Shown in pieces: positions 21,902-33,693 of a DNA stretch of 64,000 nucleotides. A model generated the notes under the pieces. It searched no databases. It was not told the origin of the DNA and worked only from the letters and a program-made list of their open reading frames with translations. How positions within the stretch are numbered: the first letter of the stretch is position 1; every line of letters starts with the position of its first letter. The translations under genes and the position numbers were made by a program. The DNA is from Paramarasmius palmivorus (lineage: Eukaryota > Basidiomycota > Agaricomycetes > Agaricales > Marasmiaceae): positions 1 through 64,000 of the forward strand of contig JAYKXP010000142.1 in the NCBI GenBank assembly GCA_037176845.1. Direction: 5' to 3'.

Positions 21902-24900
21902 TCATGGACTTCGGACACCCAGCACCTGTCTAAGCAGCAGCTCAACGCGCTCGCGATCCTCAGAGACGCGACGCATCTCATCAATCCACCTAGCCTCCCG
22001 TTGTTCATACATATTGCCCAGTACACCGAGACTGCCCAAAGCAGCCTCCAGGGCACGCTTGAGGTCTTCCTCTCGAGACTCGGAACTTCCGTCGGAGGCA
22101 TCTCCGCTAGAACTAGAAGACGCGAGGAATCGATCTGCCAAAGACGTTTTGTGCGACCTCGAACTCCTTCTCTGCGCCGCTATTTGACGGAACCCAGTAC
22201 GTATCGTACTCAGGGCAGAAGAACGCGAGATAGAGGTTTGTCTCCTGATCGACCGGGAGGTAGCCATATGTAGCTTCGTGGAATGTGATGGGGCCGCTAG
22301 AAGAATCAATGTGGCGTCGGTTTGGCGATCGAGGGCTTGGAACTAAGTGACAAGAATAGGAGGTAAAAGAAGATCGGGTCAGAACTGCCAAAAACGAATA
22401 CAAAGTTTGAATGACCCACAGCTTGCATCAATGCATCCCACCGAGTGTCAAAACGTCTACGTCGTTTTTCGATATTGTTCACGAAGGTTGGATGGTATTC
22501 TAATTCTAAAAGGTCCTCTTCATCGTCATCCCAGTCCTCATCAACCCATTCAGTATCATCACTATCATCCTCAATTGTTACAGTGACACTAGCGGCACTT
22601 GGGGTGCCGTTAACCCAGTTACCCTCTTCTGTGACCGCGTAGTGTTCTTCACCGGCTGTTTCCTCGCCAGAAGTGGAAGGTTCGGGACTTGTATCTCTCG
22701 GCTGAGTGCTGTCCACGCGAGGAGGAGGTTTTCTGATCGATGTACGAGCTCTCAGATTGCCTGTGTGTGCCTTCTTCCGGAGTCCTATTTGCGGCGGAGG
22801 CGGTGGGAGTTCGACAGGCTCGTGGCTCGGGCTAGATCTTTGAGTGGCAGTGTCTGGGAAACGACCACCCAGAACCCTTTGCGTATGCCAATATGCCCAA
22901 GGATTATATGGCGGAGTGGGGAAAGGCGTAGTGGAAGGAGACAAAGTAGAGTCGGTAATACTACCATGGTTGTTCTGGGCGTACACCTGCCACTGCTTCA
23001 CGAATTGCTCGTGGATCACCGCCGGGTTATTGAGATCCACATTGGCCGGATGTTGATGAGTAGCCTGGGAAGAGTATGGGTTACGTCGTACATGAGAAAA
23101 TGGATATGGATAAGGCGACCCTGCCGGTACGATGGGGCTGAAAGGAGGAAGTTGTTTTGAGTGGTCAAAAGCACCTGACAGCAACGGCGAAGGAGATGGA
23201 GGAGATGTTTGGCTATGAGGCGTTGGTGGGATTGGAGCGTCCGGACGTGGAGAACGCAGATAAGCCTGTATATACGACGATGTTGGGTGATCCATGATGC
23301 TTTGCATCTCATCAGCATGCAGCTGCTGAGCGTAAAGCTGGGCATAGGCTTCGTGTATATTCTGGGGATGCTTCCTCGGCTCGACATACTGCGGGGGTTG
23401 CTCTGCTTTGCGAGGCTCTTCTTGGTCGAACAGAGCACCTTCCAAGCCTTTGAGCCCGAGCTGATCGCTAGCGCTATTGCGATTCTTCCGACTAGCTCGG
23501 ATTGTTTGAGCCCCATTGTTTCCTTCGTTTGATTGGCGCTCTTCAAGCTGCACCTGATCGGGGAGGTTGACGGACGAAGAACGAGGAGTGAAGCCTCCTT
23601 CGTCTGTGCTTCGCTTTCCGCTGTCCTCGATTAGAGTGTGCTCGGCGTCGCGGTGCCCAGCTCGGCTACTTCGTCCCCCGTGAGTGCGTGAGACGTCGTA
23701 TGGAACATTCCGTCCCTCTGGATGAACATCTGATGAAGGCAACGGCGACCCATGATAATCGCCAGTACGATCTTGACGATATTGATCATCATCTCGTAAG
23801 TCCTGCTTCTTCGCGGGAACGCCAACCTCGTCCTCTGGTTCCTCCTGTACAGGTAAGGATCTGTCTGGTGTCCGAGCGTTAATGGCTTGAAGAGGAGGTG
23901 TCTGCGTGGCCAGATTAGAGTGGCCATTCACAGCCCTCCTCAGAACAGGAGGAGAGTCGCGGAGTTGACCTTGTGTCTCTCCGGGGGAAGGTAATCCGCC
24001 ATTGAAAGATGGAGAAACTCGACGTTCGGGTGACTGAATCTGACTCGGAGAAAACGTGCTCGTTTTAGGCGATGCTGTCGGACGGTCTCGTGATTTAGGG
24101 CTATCTCTGAGTGAATGTCGGCGTCCAAGCTGCCCGCCATCGATGGCCTTGGGACTAGACTTCTCCGATGACCGAACACGTTCCACGAGAGGATCCTTAG
24201 CGGCTGGGCTTTCTGACTTTGTATAGGGACCAGGTAAGGCGTGCGCAGGAAGACTATGTCCCTGGCTCTGCTGTAGATCCGCCCGTTCAATGTCTGCAAG
24301 TAACTCTTCAGTCATTTGCCATGGTTCTTCCATCTCGAACTTGGTGAGAAACTGTGGTGGAGCTACACGGGGAATAGGCCGAGGATAATGTGTAGCCAGA
24401 TTGGCGGGGTGTTGAGACGGAGGTGGACTAATATGGCGCTCTGGGCTTTGCTCTGGAAGGTTGGGAGGATTTGGATGAGGTGGTGTGGGCAAGCCTCTTT
24501 GATAGGGAGGAGATCGTCGAGAAGGGTTGGATAGTGTTGGGCTAGAACCTATCCCTTGTGAAGCATATTGTTGTGCGACTGATGGGACCATCGGCATCGA
24601 GGCTGCCTTAATCGTGCGAGGTCGCTCCCGAAAGGGGGATGGTGACGATTCCCTAGGCGGTAGATTATGCATGGAGGCTGAAAGAAAAGAGTCGGTTAGT
24701 AAGATTGAAAAAACGTGGGCCTTTAAGTAGAAGGGAGTTCTGGAAGGGCAGGGCCGTGGCGTTAACCGAGGGTTATTGTACTTTACTCAATGATTGCTCA
24801 AGTATGGCGGGGGGCGATGATAGACGATAATCTGGCCTCGAGGGCGAAGTAAGATGACAAATTTATGAAGTGTTACACACCTCCTGTTGTCGATGGGACT

Positions 24901-24938
24901 AGCGGTTTGCGAGAGCGCTGAGGTGAGTGACTAGACAT
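21902..24938 (-). CDS. Large disordered protein, 918 aa, with C-terminal helical segment
   Basis: The family is not recognised, but the gene is intact. Exons 24938-24881, 24677-22420 and 22342-21902 join into one frame of 919 codons. The start MSSHSPQRSRKPLVPS lies in the short first exon. Residues about 20-700 are Ser/Pro/Gln-rich and probably unstructured, with many SP and TP sites, a His/Gln patch and short Pro runs (ELPPPPPQIG). An acidic block follows (DDTEWVDEDWDDDEEDLLEL, about residues 730-750), then a conserved-looking segment (TFVNNIEKRRRRFDTRWDAL, FQALDRQTDATLILLAAP). The C-terminus is a Ser-rich stretch and coiled-coil-like helices (REEDLKRALEAAL, VSEDRERVELLLRQVLG). The composition fits a phosphoregulated scaffold or transcription regulator, but that is a guess. 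Confidence 0.72.
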
Positions 24939-26485
24939 TTTTTGACGATGAGGTCCAAGGCAGAAGCAAAGAGAAAAAGGGACAGGCAGCGCACACAAAA
25001 TCGAGTCCTTTTGGATGAAAGACAAGGCACTGCGCACGACTTCAACGTGTTCTATGCCCGTTAAGCGCCTCCAACAGACAACGAGGTCGGCAGCCAAGAT
25101 TGGAAGCCGCCTCGAGGCGACAGATTCAGAACAAGAACATCTCCGGTCCGACTATCCTCGTGGTTGATATTCTGTCGCATTTTGAATGTTTAGAAAATAG
25201 ACTGCACAGAAATTGATAATGACAGGAATAGACCTTGTTTCTATAGCTTTTGTTGACAAGTGAAGCCAGCAATTCCTGCTTGCTCATTGAGATGGAAGTG
25301 GTACAAAAAAACAAAAGAAAGAAAAGAAAACGCGCCCGAGCGGTTCGGACCTGCGTTCCTTCCCACGCTATCCTCCAACATACGGCCGTCTTCTGGAAAC
25401 TGCCACTGGCGAATTGGTCCAATCGCTCGACAGCATCATGTCCAGGTACCCTGCCATGCTCAACCGTGATATCGTTCTAGCCTTTTATGTCGCTATGGAT
25501 TGTACTGACAAGACTACCAGAATAACACCTTTACAGGCTAGTAACGAGTACCGCAATGTCCGCTGTATCAATCATGATTCATTATGAGCGCATCCACGAA
25601 TCACCTTTGGCCTGCCAGGAGGCTATCTAACGGGTTGCATTGCAACGCGGGTTTCGGTTGAATTCTATGAGAACGATATCTACCTCCTGTCATCGAGCAG
25701 TGCTCAATACCACCCACCACAAGCAGGTTAGGCAACACATGCATCAAAAGTACTCCTATATGAAGCTTCTTCCTGCATATTCTGAATGGTTTTATGGCGC
25801 ATTTTACAAACGGCATTAAGATGGCGAGTTCGCTTCTTGCTCTAAATTTCATCATGTTTGATTCACTTACCAGCTGTTCTCAACGTGTTTGCACAGACGT
25901 CGGTGTGCGTTTTGCTCGTCTGGAAATCTTGGTCGCTTCGGTCGGTGGCGTGGGGTGGACGCATTGACATTAGGTTTGCAGCCACGCTTTCAAGCTTTGA
26001 TACCATCACTGACGTTGTGCTAAACACTTTCAGGTTCACCGGCTTGTCAAAACCGCGGTTCTCTCAGTGGATACTGATATCCATATGGTGAACTGTTCGC
26101 TAACAAACCGCCTTCCCATACCAGTGAATATTAGATCAAAAATGGTCTTGACGCTCAACCTGCCTCTTATCTTGCGGGACAAACCCTGATCTGACTAGCT
26201 CTAGCATTGCTCCCGGAACGAACCATATAAACATAGCGACGATCTTTTTGCGATTCCATCCAACGCGTAGGTAAGACCAAAACATCGTGCTTGTACATTA
26301 ATTCTATCTTGAACATGTATCCAATCCTTCATATCCATAACCCATAATTCATAATCCAATCATAGAAGCCATAGAAGCATATGCCCGCTATCACTAGGAG
26401 AGCTGGGAAATGAGATTCTTTGATCCTTTCGCATTCACGCGGGTATATTCCTACGTCGCCGAGATACCCATTCCTCCATCTTCGC
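24939..26485. other. Intergenic, about 1.5 kb, no gene seen
   Basis: The first part is the promoter of the 918-residue protein. Open frames of 60-100 codons occur on both strands (for example 25858-26091 on plus) but carry no family motif or convincing exon structure. No repeat or RNA gene is recognised. Confidence 0.4.
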
Positions 26486-26904
26486 TTAGATGAAGAACGC
26501 GAGCGCACCAACAAGAGCACCAGCAACACTCATATCGAGCTTACTAGCACCGTTCGTGTTGGAGGTTGCACTTGGAGTCGAAGCGTGAGTAGTCGAAGAG
26601 CCTGCATGTGTGCTGCCGTGTTCAGACTCGGATCCAGTACTGGAAGGCATGGGGGAGGTCATGGTCATTGACATGGATCCGCTTCCGCTTTCTGGGGTGC
26701 CGGTGCTCTCTGTGGAGGAGGTCATATCTGTCATAGATCCCATCGACATGGTGGTACTGGCAGAGGGGTCGTCCTGGCGAGGCCAGTGGTGAGGACCGGC
26801 AGTGACTGGGAAGTGAACGTATTAATAAGACTGGAGCGATCAAAGGATACCAATTCCGTACCGGAGGTGATAGCGAAGGCAGCGAGAAGGAATGTGACAC
26901 GCAT
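26486..26904 (-). CDS. Small Ser/Thr-rich GPI-anchored cell-surface protein, 120 aa
   Basis: Exons 26904-26862 and 26805-26486 join in frame (121 codons). Signal peptide MRVTFLLAAFAITSVTAG is followed by PHHWPRQDD and a Ser/Thr/Met-rich stalk with repeated SMxM and SST motifs, a likely O-glycosylation platform. The end is SNTNGASKLDMSVAGALVGA followed by a hydrophobic tail (LAFFI), which is the classic GPI attachment signal with a small-residue omega site near Asn-Gly-Ala. No enzymatic domain is present. The Met/His content of the stalk (SMSMTMTSPM, EHGSTHAGS) could bind copper, as in some fungal surface proteins, but this is speculative. A TATA box lies 101 nt upstream. Confidence 0.72.
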
Positions 26905-27424
26905 TACGGTGATGGAGATTTAGGGAGTGTGGCAAAGACCGACTAAGTGAAGGATCTCTAGAGGTGGCTTTGAAAGCTGAGGAAGAATCCGCAGGTTAGT
27001 GAGTTTTTATACCACACTCTCATAGGAGCGAAGGGGGATCCAGGGGAAATAACTCCTGGAGACGGAGTGAAAGGAGCTCGTTACCAGGAAGAATCTTTGT
27101 ACGATCGTTACTTGCCAGGTCCCGAAAAACTCGCAAGTGGCAGGTCCAAGTAAGCACTTGATACCTAGTAGCGGTCGAAGGAGAAACAGAGTGGCTTCGA
27201 TAAGCAGCTACTCATCTTGTTGAGCGGTTTTCATTCCGAATGCATTCAGCGAGGACGCGATCTTCTGGAGCTTCGTAGAGCGGACAGGAGGACGAACGAC
27301 ATAATGGGTAGCGGAGCCGGTAACTCCTTTCGTAGATCCGAGCAAACAGTAATAGATTCCAGATTATACGCACATACATAGACAGAGCACAAACGATAGC
27401 AATAAAACATTTCTTTCTTTGGGA
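26905..27424. other. Promoter of the GPI protein and 3' flank of the hemerythrin-like gene
   Basis: This stretch holds TATAAAA on the minus strand at 27005-27011. Otherwise it has no recognised feature. A short open frame on the minus strand at 27246-27494 is an intron-reading shadow of the neighbouring gene's last exon. Confidence 0.45.
27005..27011 (-). promoter_or_regulatory. TATA box of the GPI-anchored protein
   Basis: TATAAAA on the minus strand lies 101 nt before the ATG at 26904. Confidence 0.5.
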
Positions 27425-28755
27425 TTACAACGATGTTTGAGGAACACTGTTGGGCAGTGTGGGCTTCATCGGGTAAGCAGTGTACTGAAGCCAAGTTGAA
27501 GTCAGAGACATAACGCGGGATATGCCGTGATCGTGTAATTACCTTCCATAGAGGGCTGTACTTCCAGTAAAAGACCCAGGGCCCCAGAAAGTTTCGTTAC
27601 GAATGCTGGTGCGGGAGGGAACGGGCTGTTCGGAGGAAGGTTCTGTGGTAGACAGGTCAAGTTAGGATCTCGGCCTAGCACTAGAGTAGTAAACGTACTT
27701 CTGCATTGCCAAAGTTAGAAACGGTTCCAAAGACATGAAGAATAAACACTTACGAAGGATAAGCGGGAGGTTTTTGTGGTTGTCACCTTGCTGAGCTTTG
27801 TGTGTCAGAGTATTGATACTGGCGAGTTCATCTTCAGTGAAGTGCTTGAGAAGCTATAGGTAATGGTGATGAGAAAAGGTGCTGGAAAGAAAGTGAAATA
27901 CCGCGAACAGAAGGTCCATTTAGCGAGTCCAACTCATCTGCGAGGTGCTCCATAATGGGTAGCAAGATGCTGTCGACCTTAGCGACACTGTTAGAACAAC
28001 AGTTGTGGAATTGGCAGGGTGACGAACCTTGGCGCGATATGTAGCGGCATCAAATTGAGCAGAACCGGCTTTAGTAGATTCGAGGTAGCCTCTGAGTTCA
28101 CCGAGCTGTAGAAAGAGGTCGTTGACTGGAATAAAGCGGATAGAACATGGATATGTACCGGTTTGAGGAATGCTTCATGCTGAGCCTCGTTCTTCTCCAT
28201 GGACCCAGGAATCTTCTTCTCAATGGTGGGGAAAAGCGTCTTCTCTTCAGCGTCATGATGTCCCTCCAAGAACTCCACCGCAGTTAACGCATATTCGACA
28301 TAGTTGTTGAAATCTTCCTTGGGGTACTTGTCAGCGTAGAAGTAGGCACTCTTCCACTGCAACGACTTGAGTATTTGCTGACATTGCCCATCCTTGGATC
28401 ACGTACCGAGTTCCAAATGACGAGGTGAAGCCTTTTACAAGTCAAAAGGTGACCGACAGTGAACAATCCGACACGCACCAAGCCATAGCCCAACCCCCTC
28501 GTTCTGAAGGTAATGCAGGTCGCACAGGCGTCGCAACATCCCTTGGGTTAGATTGTTAGCAGAGCAGAGTCACCTGGGAAGGATTCGGCCATACTGGATC
28601 TTCTTGACGTGCTTCAGTACTTCTGGGTTCTCGAAAGCCTTCATTTCTGGTCCAGTCATCGTGATTTCTGATATCGCAGGGTTGTTGTAGAGCTTGAAGG
28701 ATGTAAATATCGCTAAGAGAGCAACGAGAGACGCAAGGAACTTCGAAGAACTCAT
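27425..28755 (-). CDS. Hemerythrin-like (HHE) protein with N-terminal membrane anchor
   Basis: The protein is a four-helix metal- or O2-binding hemerythrin-like (HHE) domain behind a membrane or signal segment (SSKFLASLVALLAIFTSFKLY). The exons read GPEMKAFENPEVLKHVKKIQ, ATPVRPALPSERGGWAMA, LHLVIWNSSLQWKSAYFYAD and VEFLEGHHDAEEKTLFPTIE (His-His and Glu ligands). They continue NEAQHEAFLKP (His), LLPIMEHLADELDSL (His, Glu), LKHFTEDELASINTLT, and a tail FYWKYSPLWK then YTAYPMKPTLPNSVPQTSL with TAA at 27427-27425. About eight short introns are needed. One base appears missing near 27575 (in GGGTCTTTT): the frame of FWGPG must shift to reach FYWKYSPLWK. Its physiological role is unknown; related proteins handle iron, oxygen or nitric oxide. 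Confidence 0.68.
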
Positions 28756-28783
28756 AGGCCTTGAAGGTTCTCGAACTCTGGTC

Positions 28784-28790
28784 TTTTATA
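28784..28790 (-). promoter_or_regulatory. TATA box of the hemerythrin-like gene
   Basis: TATAAAA on the minus strand lies only 29 nt before the ATG at 28755, implying a very short 5' leader or a slightly downstream true start. Confidence 0.45.
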
Positions 28791-29173
28791 ACAGGTCGGG
28801 CGACGGGAACGCGACGCGTCTACTCTCGGCTAATCGGCCGAGGCCGGCCAATCAAAGTCTTTCGATTTGCAAAGCCCGGTTCAGTCAGCAGCGCAGAGCT
28901 CGGGTTCGCATTCGGCAGATGAACTACTCGTAACTAAGGTTCTCTATTCGCCACATGTCTGTACTACTGTTTCACCACAAAAGCAACAGAACACAGCAAA
29001 CGTCCTTCGTATCACGCTTCGCCAACCCCGAACGCCATTACTTCTGAGCTCGTATCAGGTGGTAGTTTAGGTTTCCCATCACAAGGACGATCCATTTCAC
29101 TATACCTGCTAAAGCTTGCAGTCGCTACACGAAAACAAAGGAACTTAGTGATAGCAAAGCTTGAACAAATGCC
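28791..29173. other. Intergenic, nothing recognised
   Basis: About 380 bp lie between the hemerythrin-like promoter and the 3' end of the Crinkler/RHS-type gene. No motif, repeat or RNA gene is seen. Confidence 0.4.
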
Positions 29174-30844
29174 TCATTCACCTTCTTCGCTTCCAAGTTC
29201 AAGTAGATAGAAATCGAACCTATTCATCCAAACAACCTTTGGAACTGGTAGCCTGGGGACTTCTCCGCCTTTTGGAACCACAAAGATAAACTTGTGCTTT
29301 TGACCGCTATTATGAACAGGGTGAAAACGTGCCATCAGAATCATCAACCCCTTGTCATCCAGTTCACGCCTCCTCCCTACGGTCATCTGGAAGGCGACGC
29401 CGTGCAAACCGTCATCGGAACAGTTCTTGAAAACTGTCCTTCGGAGAAATGATAAAAGAGTCGAAGGTGGGGTTATCGGATTCCATAGGGATGTTATAAA
29501 CGCGCGGCGTTCCTGTTTCGGCTACTGCGTAGTTCGAGGCATAGAAGGACGGCTTGACACCATACGGACGATTGAAAAATTGGGCTGTTGTAGAGGATCC
29601 GGTGGTCTCATCCTTGACAAAGAGCCCGTTCCTAGCGGTCAGCGGAAAGACTTGAAAGATTTCGTTGCTAGTGATGATTCGATGAGCAAGAACTTTCAAA
29701 AAGAATGCCTTTGGTCACCCCGAGCTGAGGTGCGTAGTTCAGGAAGGAATAGAACTCCCGGGGGTCGACTACTGGGTTCAAGAAAACATGGTGGAAGAAT
29801 GATCGAAACATGTATTGAGAAGTAACAGAGTATGCCATGCCGTCCGGCGCACAGTAATCGTCTTCGTCAGGCTTTGGGATATCGCCATCATGCCTGATAG
29901 TGATGATATCATGCATGTAACGCAAAGAGATAGGTCTTCTGCAGATGGTCCTGATTTCCTCGTCGCTGAGTCGTAAGTAGTGCCGGAAGAGCTTGTCCTG
30001 CTTTTCATCACCTTCAAGAAGCACATGGCGAATCCTGCGTATATTCCAACCCCACTTTGTGATGATGGGAGACCATCTCGCCAAGAGCGCATGATGTTGT
30101 TTCGTGAGCGAGTCTGTGCCTAGATCAGCGATGGGTTCCATTATGGAGCCAATTTCACTGACATTCGGTGTAATTCCCGCTCAGAAGGAGGATTCATCAC
30201 CAGCTGCAAGGCTTCTCGCTGTTTGACCCACGTTTTGTAGCGAGCAGGATTCGGTATTGAAACTTGTACTGGAACAGACTGACTGTTTTGCTAATGAGTG
30301 CAGCGGGCAGCTCCTCATCGCCTGAGACTTCTATAAGAGCAACTACGCCTTCGAATTTCTTCGTGTCGAAGAAGCTGATTGGAATCCTCCTAATGTCCGT
30401 TGCAAAACATTTGTCCTTCCAGTGGATTGCCATATTGCCATTCTTGTAGTAAATGACGGGTTGTGCGACAAGTAGTTTTTGAAGGTAAAAGAAATGTAAA
30501 AAGGCGTCCTTTCCTATCCTGGTACTAGACTTGAGATAGGTATAAGGATGCCGATGAATAGGTAACGCACCTGCGCACGGATTGCCCAAGACCACCACCC
30601 CTGCCACCGAACTAGTTCTAATAGCCTCAATTCTATCGTACCAATACTGGTACTGGTCAAGCACCAACAACTTCTTGTTGGTGCTGAGGCCCATGGGTAA
30701 TGCCAAAACATCTTGCTGATGTGGGTCAGACTGGCCTTCATCCCAATACATGTCGTGCGCGTCGTAGCCCCAATGCCAAGCACGACAATCCTCGTGTCGG
30801 AGATCTATTCTACGGAGTGTCTGAAGCGTGTAGTCGTCGGACAT
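29174..30844 (-). pseudogene. Crinkler/RHS-type P-loop protein, frame-broken
   Basis: This resembles the large family of Agaricomycete proteins related to Crinkler effectors and retrotransposon-hotspot (RHS) proteins. Their hallmark is a P-loop NTPase core and a C-terminal lobe. It starts MSDDYTLQTLRRIDLRHED. LLVLDQYQYWYDRIEAI leads into VVVLGNPCAGKDAFLHFFYL, where a short intron splits the Walker A (Cys replaces a Gly). Later pieces are QPVIYYKNGNM, NPARYKTWVKQREALQLVM, WSPIITKWGWNIRRIRHVLL and KFIFVVPKGGEVPRLPVPKV. At least four single-base frame breaks are seen: near 30285 (A run), near 30155, near 29695 (T run) and near 29430. The family name rests on motif order (YQYWYDRIxxIR, GNPxxGK, RWxxWxKQR) and is moderately sure. 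Confidence 0.55.
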
Positions 30845-31189
30845 GATGGTAGTCGAGCCCGAGGGATGCGAAGTACTGGATCCGGAGAGAAAACAGATTG
30901 ATGCGCGGCTATTCTGGCTTGACCTTTTTCTCCCAGACCATCGTGCGTTAAGCAGCCACGACCTGGCTACGACTCCAATGCCCAGCGATGCTCGACACTC
31001 CTGGTGAAGACATTTATTCAGCATATTAGCGTATGTGAAAATTCGTCTCTTTTCTCTATACCTGTGGTGATAAAGAGCCTCTCAGTCTCCACCTGACATG
31101 CCTTCTATCTTCCCTGATTATGCCTTATTTCGGTCACGATGAAGATTGAAGCACATAAAACATCTGGTGGTACCAGGGTCACAATCAAC
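30845..31189. other. Divergent promoter region
   Basis: About 345 bp separate the starts of the leftward Crinkler/RHS-type gene and the rightward P450. No TATA box or known site is obvious. Confidence 0.4.
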
Positions 31190-33538
31190 ATGGCTACCTC
31201 CTCGTTGATCGAATATTTTCTACTCGTAGTCCTATTCGTTCTCTCCTCGCTTCTGTTTGTTCAACGCCGCCGGAAAACCCAAAGGTTACCCCTTCCTCCT
31301 GGACCAAAACCTCTTCCTCTTGTTGGTAAGCGCAAGGCAAACGTCTTTCTAGGTACGGCATTTGACCTGTCTTGGTATAGGGAACCTTTTGGATCTTCCT
31401 ACAAGCTTTGAGTGGATTACCTTTGCGGAATGGGGCCGGAAATTCGGCACGTTACGAATTAGCAGAGCTGCTGATCAACTCATCTCATGAGGATCTCGCT
31501 GCAGGTTCCGACATCGTTCATTATAGGGTCGCTGGAACCTCCACGATCATTCTCAACTCTCAGAAAGCTTGCCACGATTTACTTGAAAAGAAATCATCCA
31601 TCTATTCTAGCCGGTACAGTCATCTTGGTCCAAACCTTTCCGTCATGACACATTTATCTCTGTTTTAGGCCAAGATTGGTCATGTTGGCCGAAATGTAAG
31701 CTGGTGAATTCCCAGTTCATCGAAACTAGCTAACACCAGTGTGCGCCATTAGAATTGGGTGTGTATGCCATAGTCTCCGCTGTATCAAACCTGGGATTAA
31801 TCCGTGATAGATGGAAGTGGTCGTTCACCACGATGCCATACGGCAAGGAGTGGAATGCACATAGGAAACTATTCGCCCACGGTACATGTCTTCGTCTGAC
31901 CTTTGTTATCTTATTGATCACACATTCCTTGTAGAATTCAGTCCAAAGCAGACGGACCGATATCAGCCCCACACTCTCAGAGCTGTTCGCACATTCCTAG
32001 TTGATCTTCTTCATCAGCCGCACAACGCTCATCGGTTGTTACGACAGTATGTAATTCGTCCACCATCATGTTGCTTATCTTCACCTTCAGCTAGTATGGC
32101 AGGCTCCACCATCTTATCTATCACATACGGGTTATCTATCAAATCTGCTGATGTTGGAGATCCTGTCATTGACATGGCACAGCGTGCATTGCAGAGTTTT
32201 GACGAGGCTGGTGTTCCAGGCGCTTTTTGGGTAGTGAGTCCAAACGATCAACCCTATCGCGTCCGTGGTGCTGACATCGTTTAGGACTATCTACCCATTC
32301 TGAAGTATGTTCCATCATGGTTCCCAGGGGCATCCTTCAAGCGCAAAGCACGCGAATGGGCTAAAGACGTCAACCAATTGGTCAATATGCCCTTTTATGC
32401 CGTGAAATCGAATCTTGTGCGCTCTACTGTTACACCCGTTCTTTAACCCAATAACCTGGAAGTAGGCAAAGGGGATTGTTCGACCTTGTTTCGTTTCCCA
32501 TTGCCTGTCCAACCTGAACACGACTGACCCGGATGATCTTGCTTACAATGAAAAGATAGTACGAGAGGCGGCAGGATCTATGTATGAAGGTATGTAATGT
32601 GCCAAGATCCTCTTCCAAATTTGTATCCTAACACCTCGAAACCCAGCTGGCACAGATACCACAGTCGTAGCATCGCACACCTTCATTCTCATGATGATCT
32701 GCTACCCAGAAATCCAACGCAAGGGTCAAGAAGAGCTTGACAGAGTTGTGGGGCCTGATAGACTGCCAACGTACGACGACGGGGGAAATCTGCCCTACGT
32801 TTGTGCAATCATCAATGAGGTTATGAGGTATGCCGTCATTCTGCAAACTTTCTTCATTGGTTTGGCTGAAAGGAAGTAGGTATCAACCCGTCAACCCCTT
32901 AGGTACGCTATCTCCAGCTCGACATGAACATAGCGACCGATGGTTTGGCAGCAATTGCGCACCTTGTCACTGAGGAAGATGAATATAAAGGTTATAGGAT
33001 ACCTAAAGGTTCTGTGGTATTCGGTAATGCATGGTGAGTTTCCTTGTCCACCATTACGACGCATGCAGATGAAACTGGATAAGGGAAATTCTCCGCGACG
33101 AAGAAACGTACGGGCCTCGCACCGATACATTCGATCCCAGCCGATTCTTGACGCCAGAAGGCAAACGGAATCCAGCAGTACCCGAGCCTACTTGCTCCTT
33201 CGGTTTTGGCAGAAGGTCCGGCAACAGCTGTTTTGATGGTGCCATGATAATAGACTTTTATTTGTAGGATATGTCCAGGCAGGCACCTTGCCCATTCAAC
33301 TGTATACGCAGTGGTTGCATCGCTGCTTCATTCATTCAACATATCAGAATAGGAACGGTGACACAGGAATATGAATCGCTTCTGCAAAAGTACGTGTACC
33401 TTTGCCTTTCTTCTATCTCGTCTGTGTCTGACACCGATTCAACAGTCAACCTGCACCATTCAAATGCGAGATAGACCACGCTCTGCACGACATGAGGAGT
33501 TGGTTAGATCAACCTTGAAGGATATGACAGACGAGTGA
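31190..33538 (+). CDS. Microsomal cytochrome P450 monooxygenase
   Basis: This is a haem-thiolate monooxygenase anchored in the ER by an N-terminal helix (SLIEYFLLVVLFVLSSLLFV) followed by the Pro-rich hinge LPLPPGPKPLPLVG. Key motifs are present: the C-helix FTTMPYGKEWNAHRKLF, the I-helix AGTDTT (about 32645), the K-helix EVMR (ExxR, about 32817), DPSRF (PERF region) and the haem loop FGFGRRICPGR. The last is split by an intron between the two Arg-Ile codons (about 33217 and 33270). About 14 exons join in one frame by my reading. One intron (31447-31504) has a GC donor. The tail ends RSTLKDMTDE. It resembles Agaricomycete 'O-methylsterigmatocystin oxidoreductase-like' P450s; the substrate is unknown. 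A reductase gene lies tail-to-tail 155 bp away and may share a pathway, but that is inference. Confidence 0.8.
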
Positions 33539-33693
33539 AGAAACCCAGTTCATAAACGGCCTTTTACGCCTTTGTGCATTATGTCTGCCTTTTCTCTGGC
33601 TTGCTAACTTGAATAAGCGCCCTTAAGCGCCCAACGACAAACATTGTCAATTACCGAACATTTACTATTGCATTCGTGTATACGACAATAGGA

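Noticed and set aside
22642..23160. 172-codon plus-strand frame opposite the 918-residue protein
   Set aside because: It is antisense to an intact exon with clear coding character and has no motif of its own.
31739..31775. Separate small exon in the P450 ending LELG
   Set aside because: Reading straight from the GTAAGC donor to the GATAG acceptor gives AEIWKWSFTTMPYG in frame, so no extra exon or frameshift is needed.
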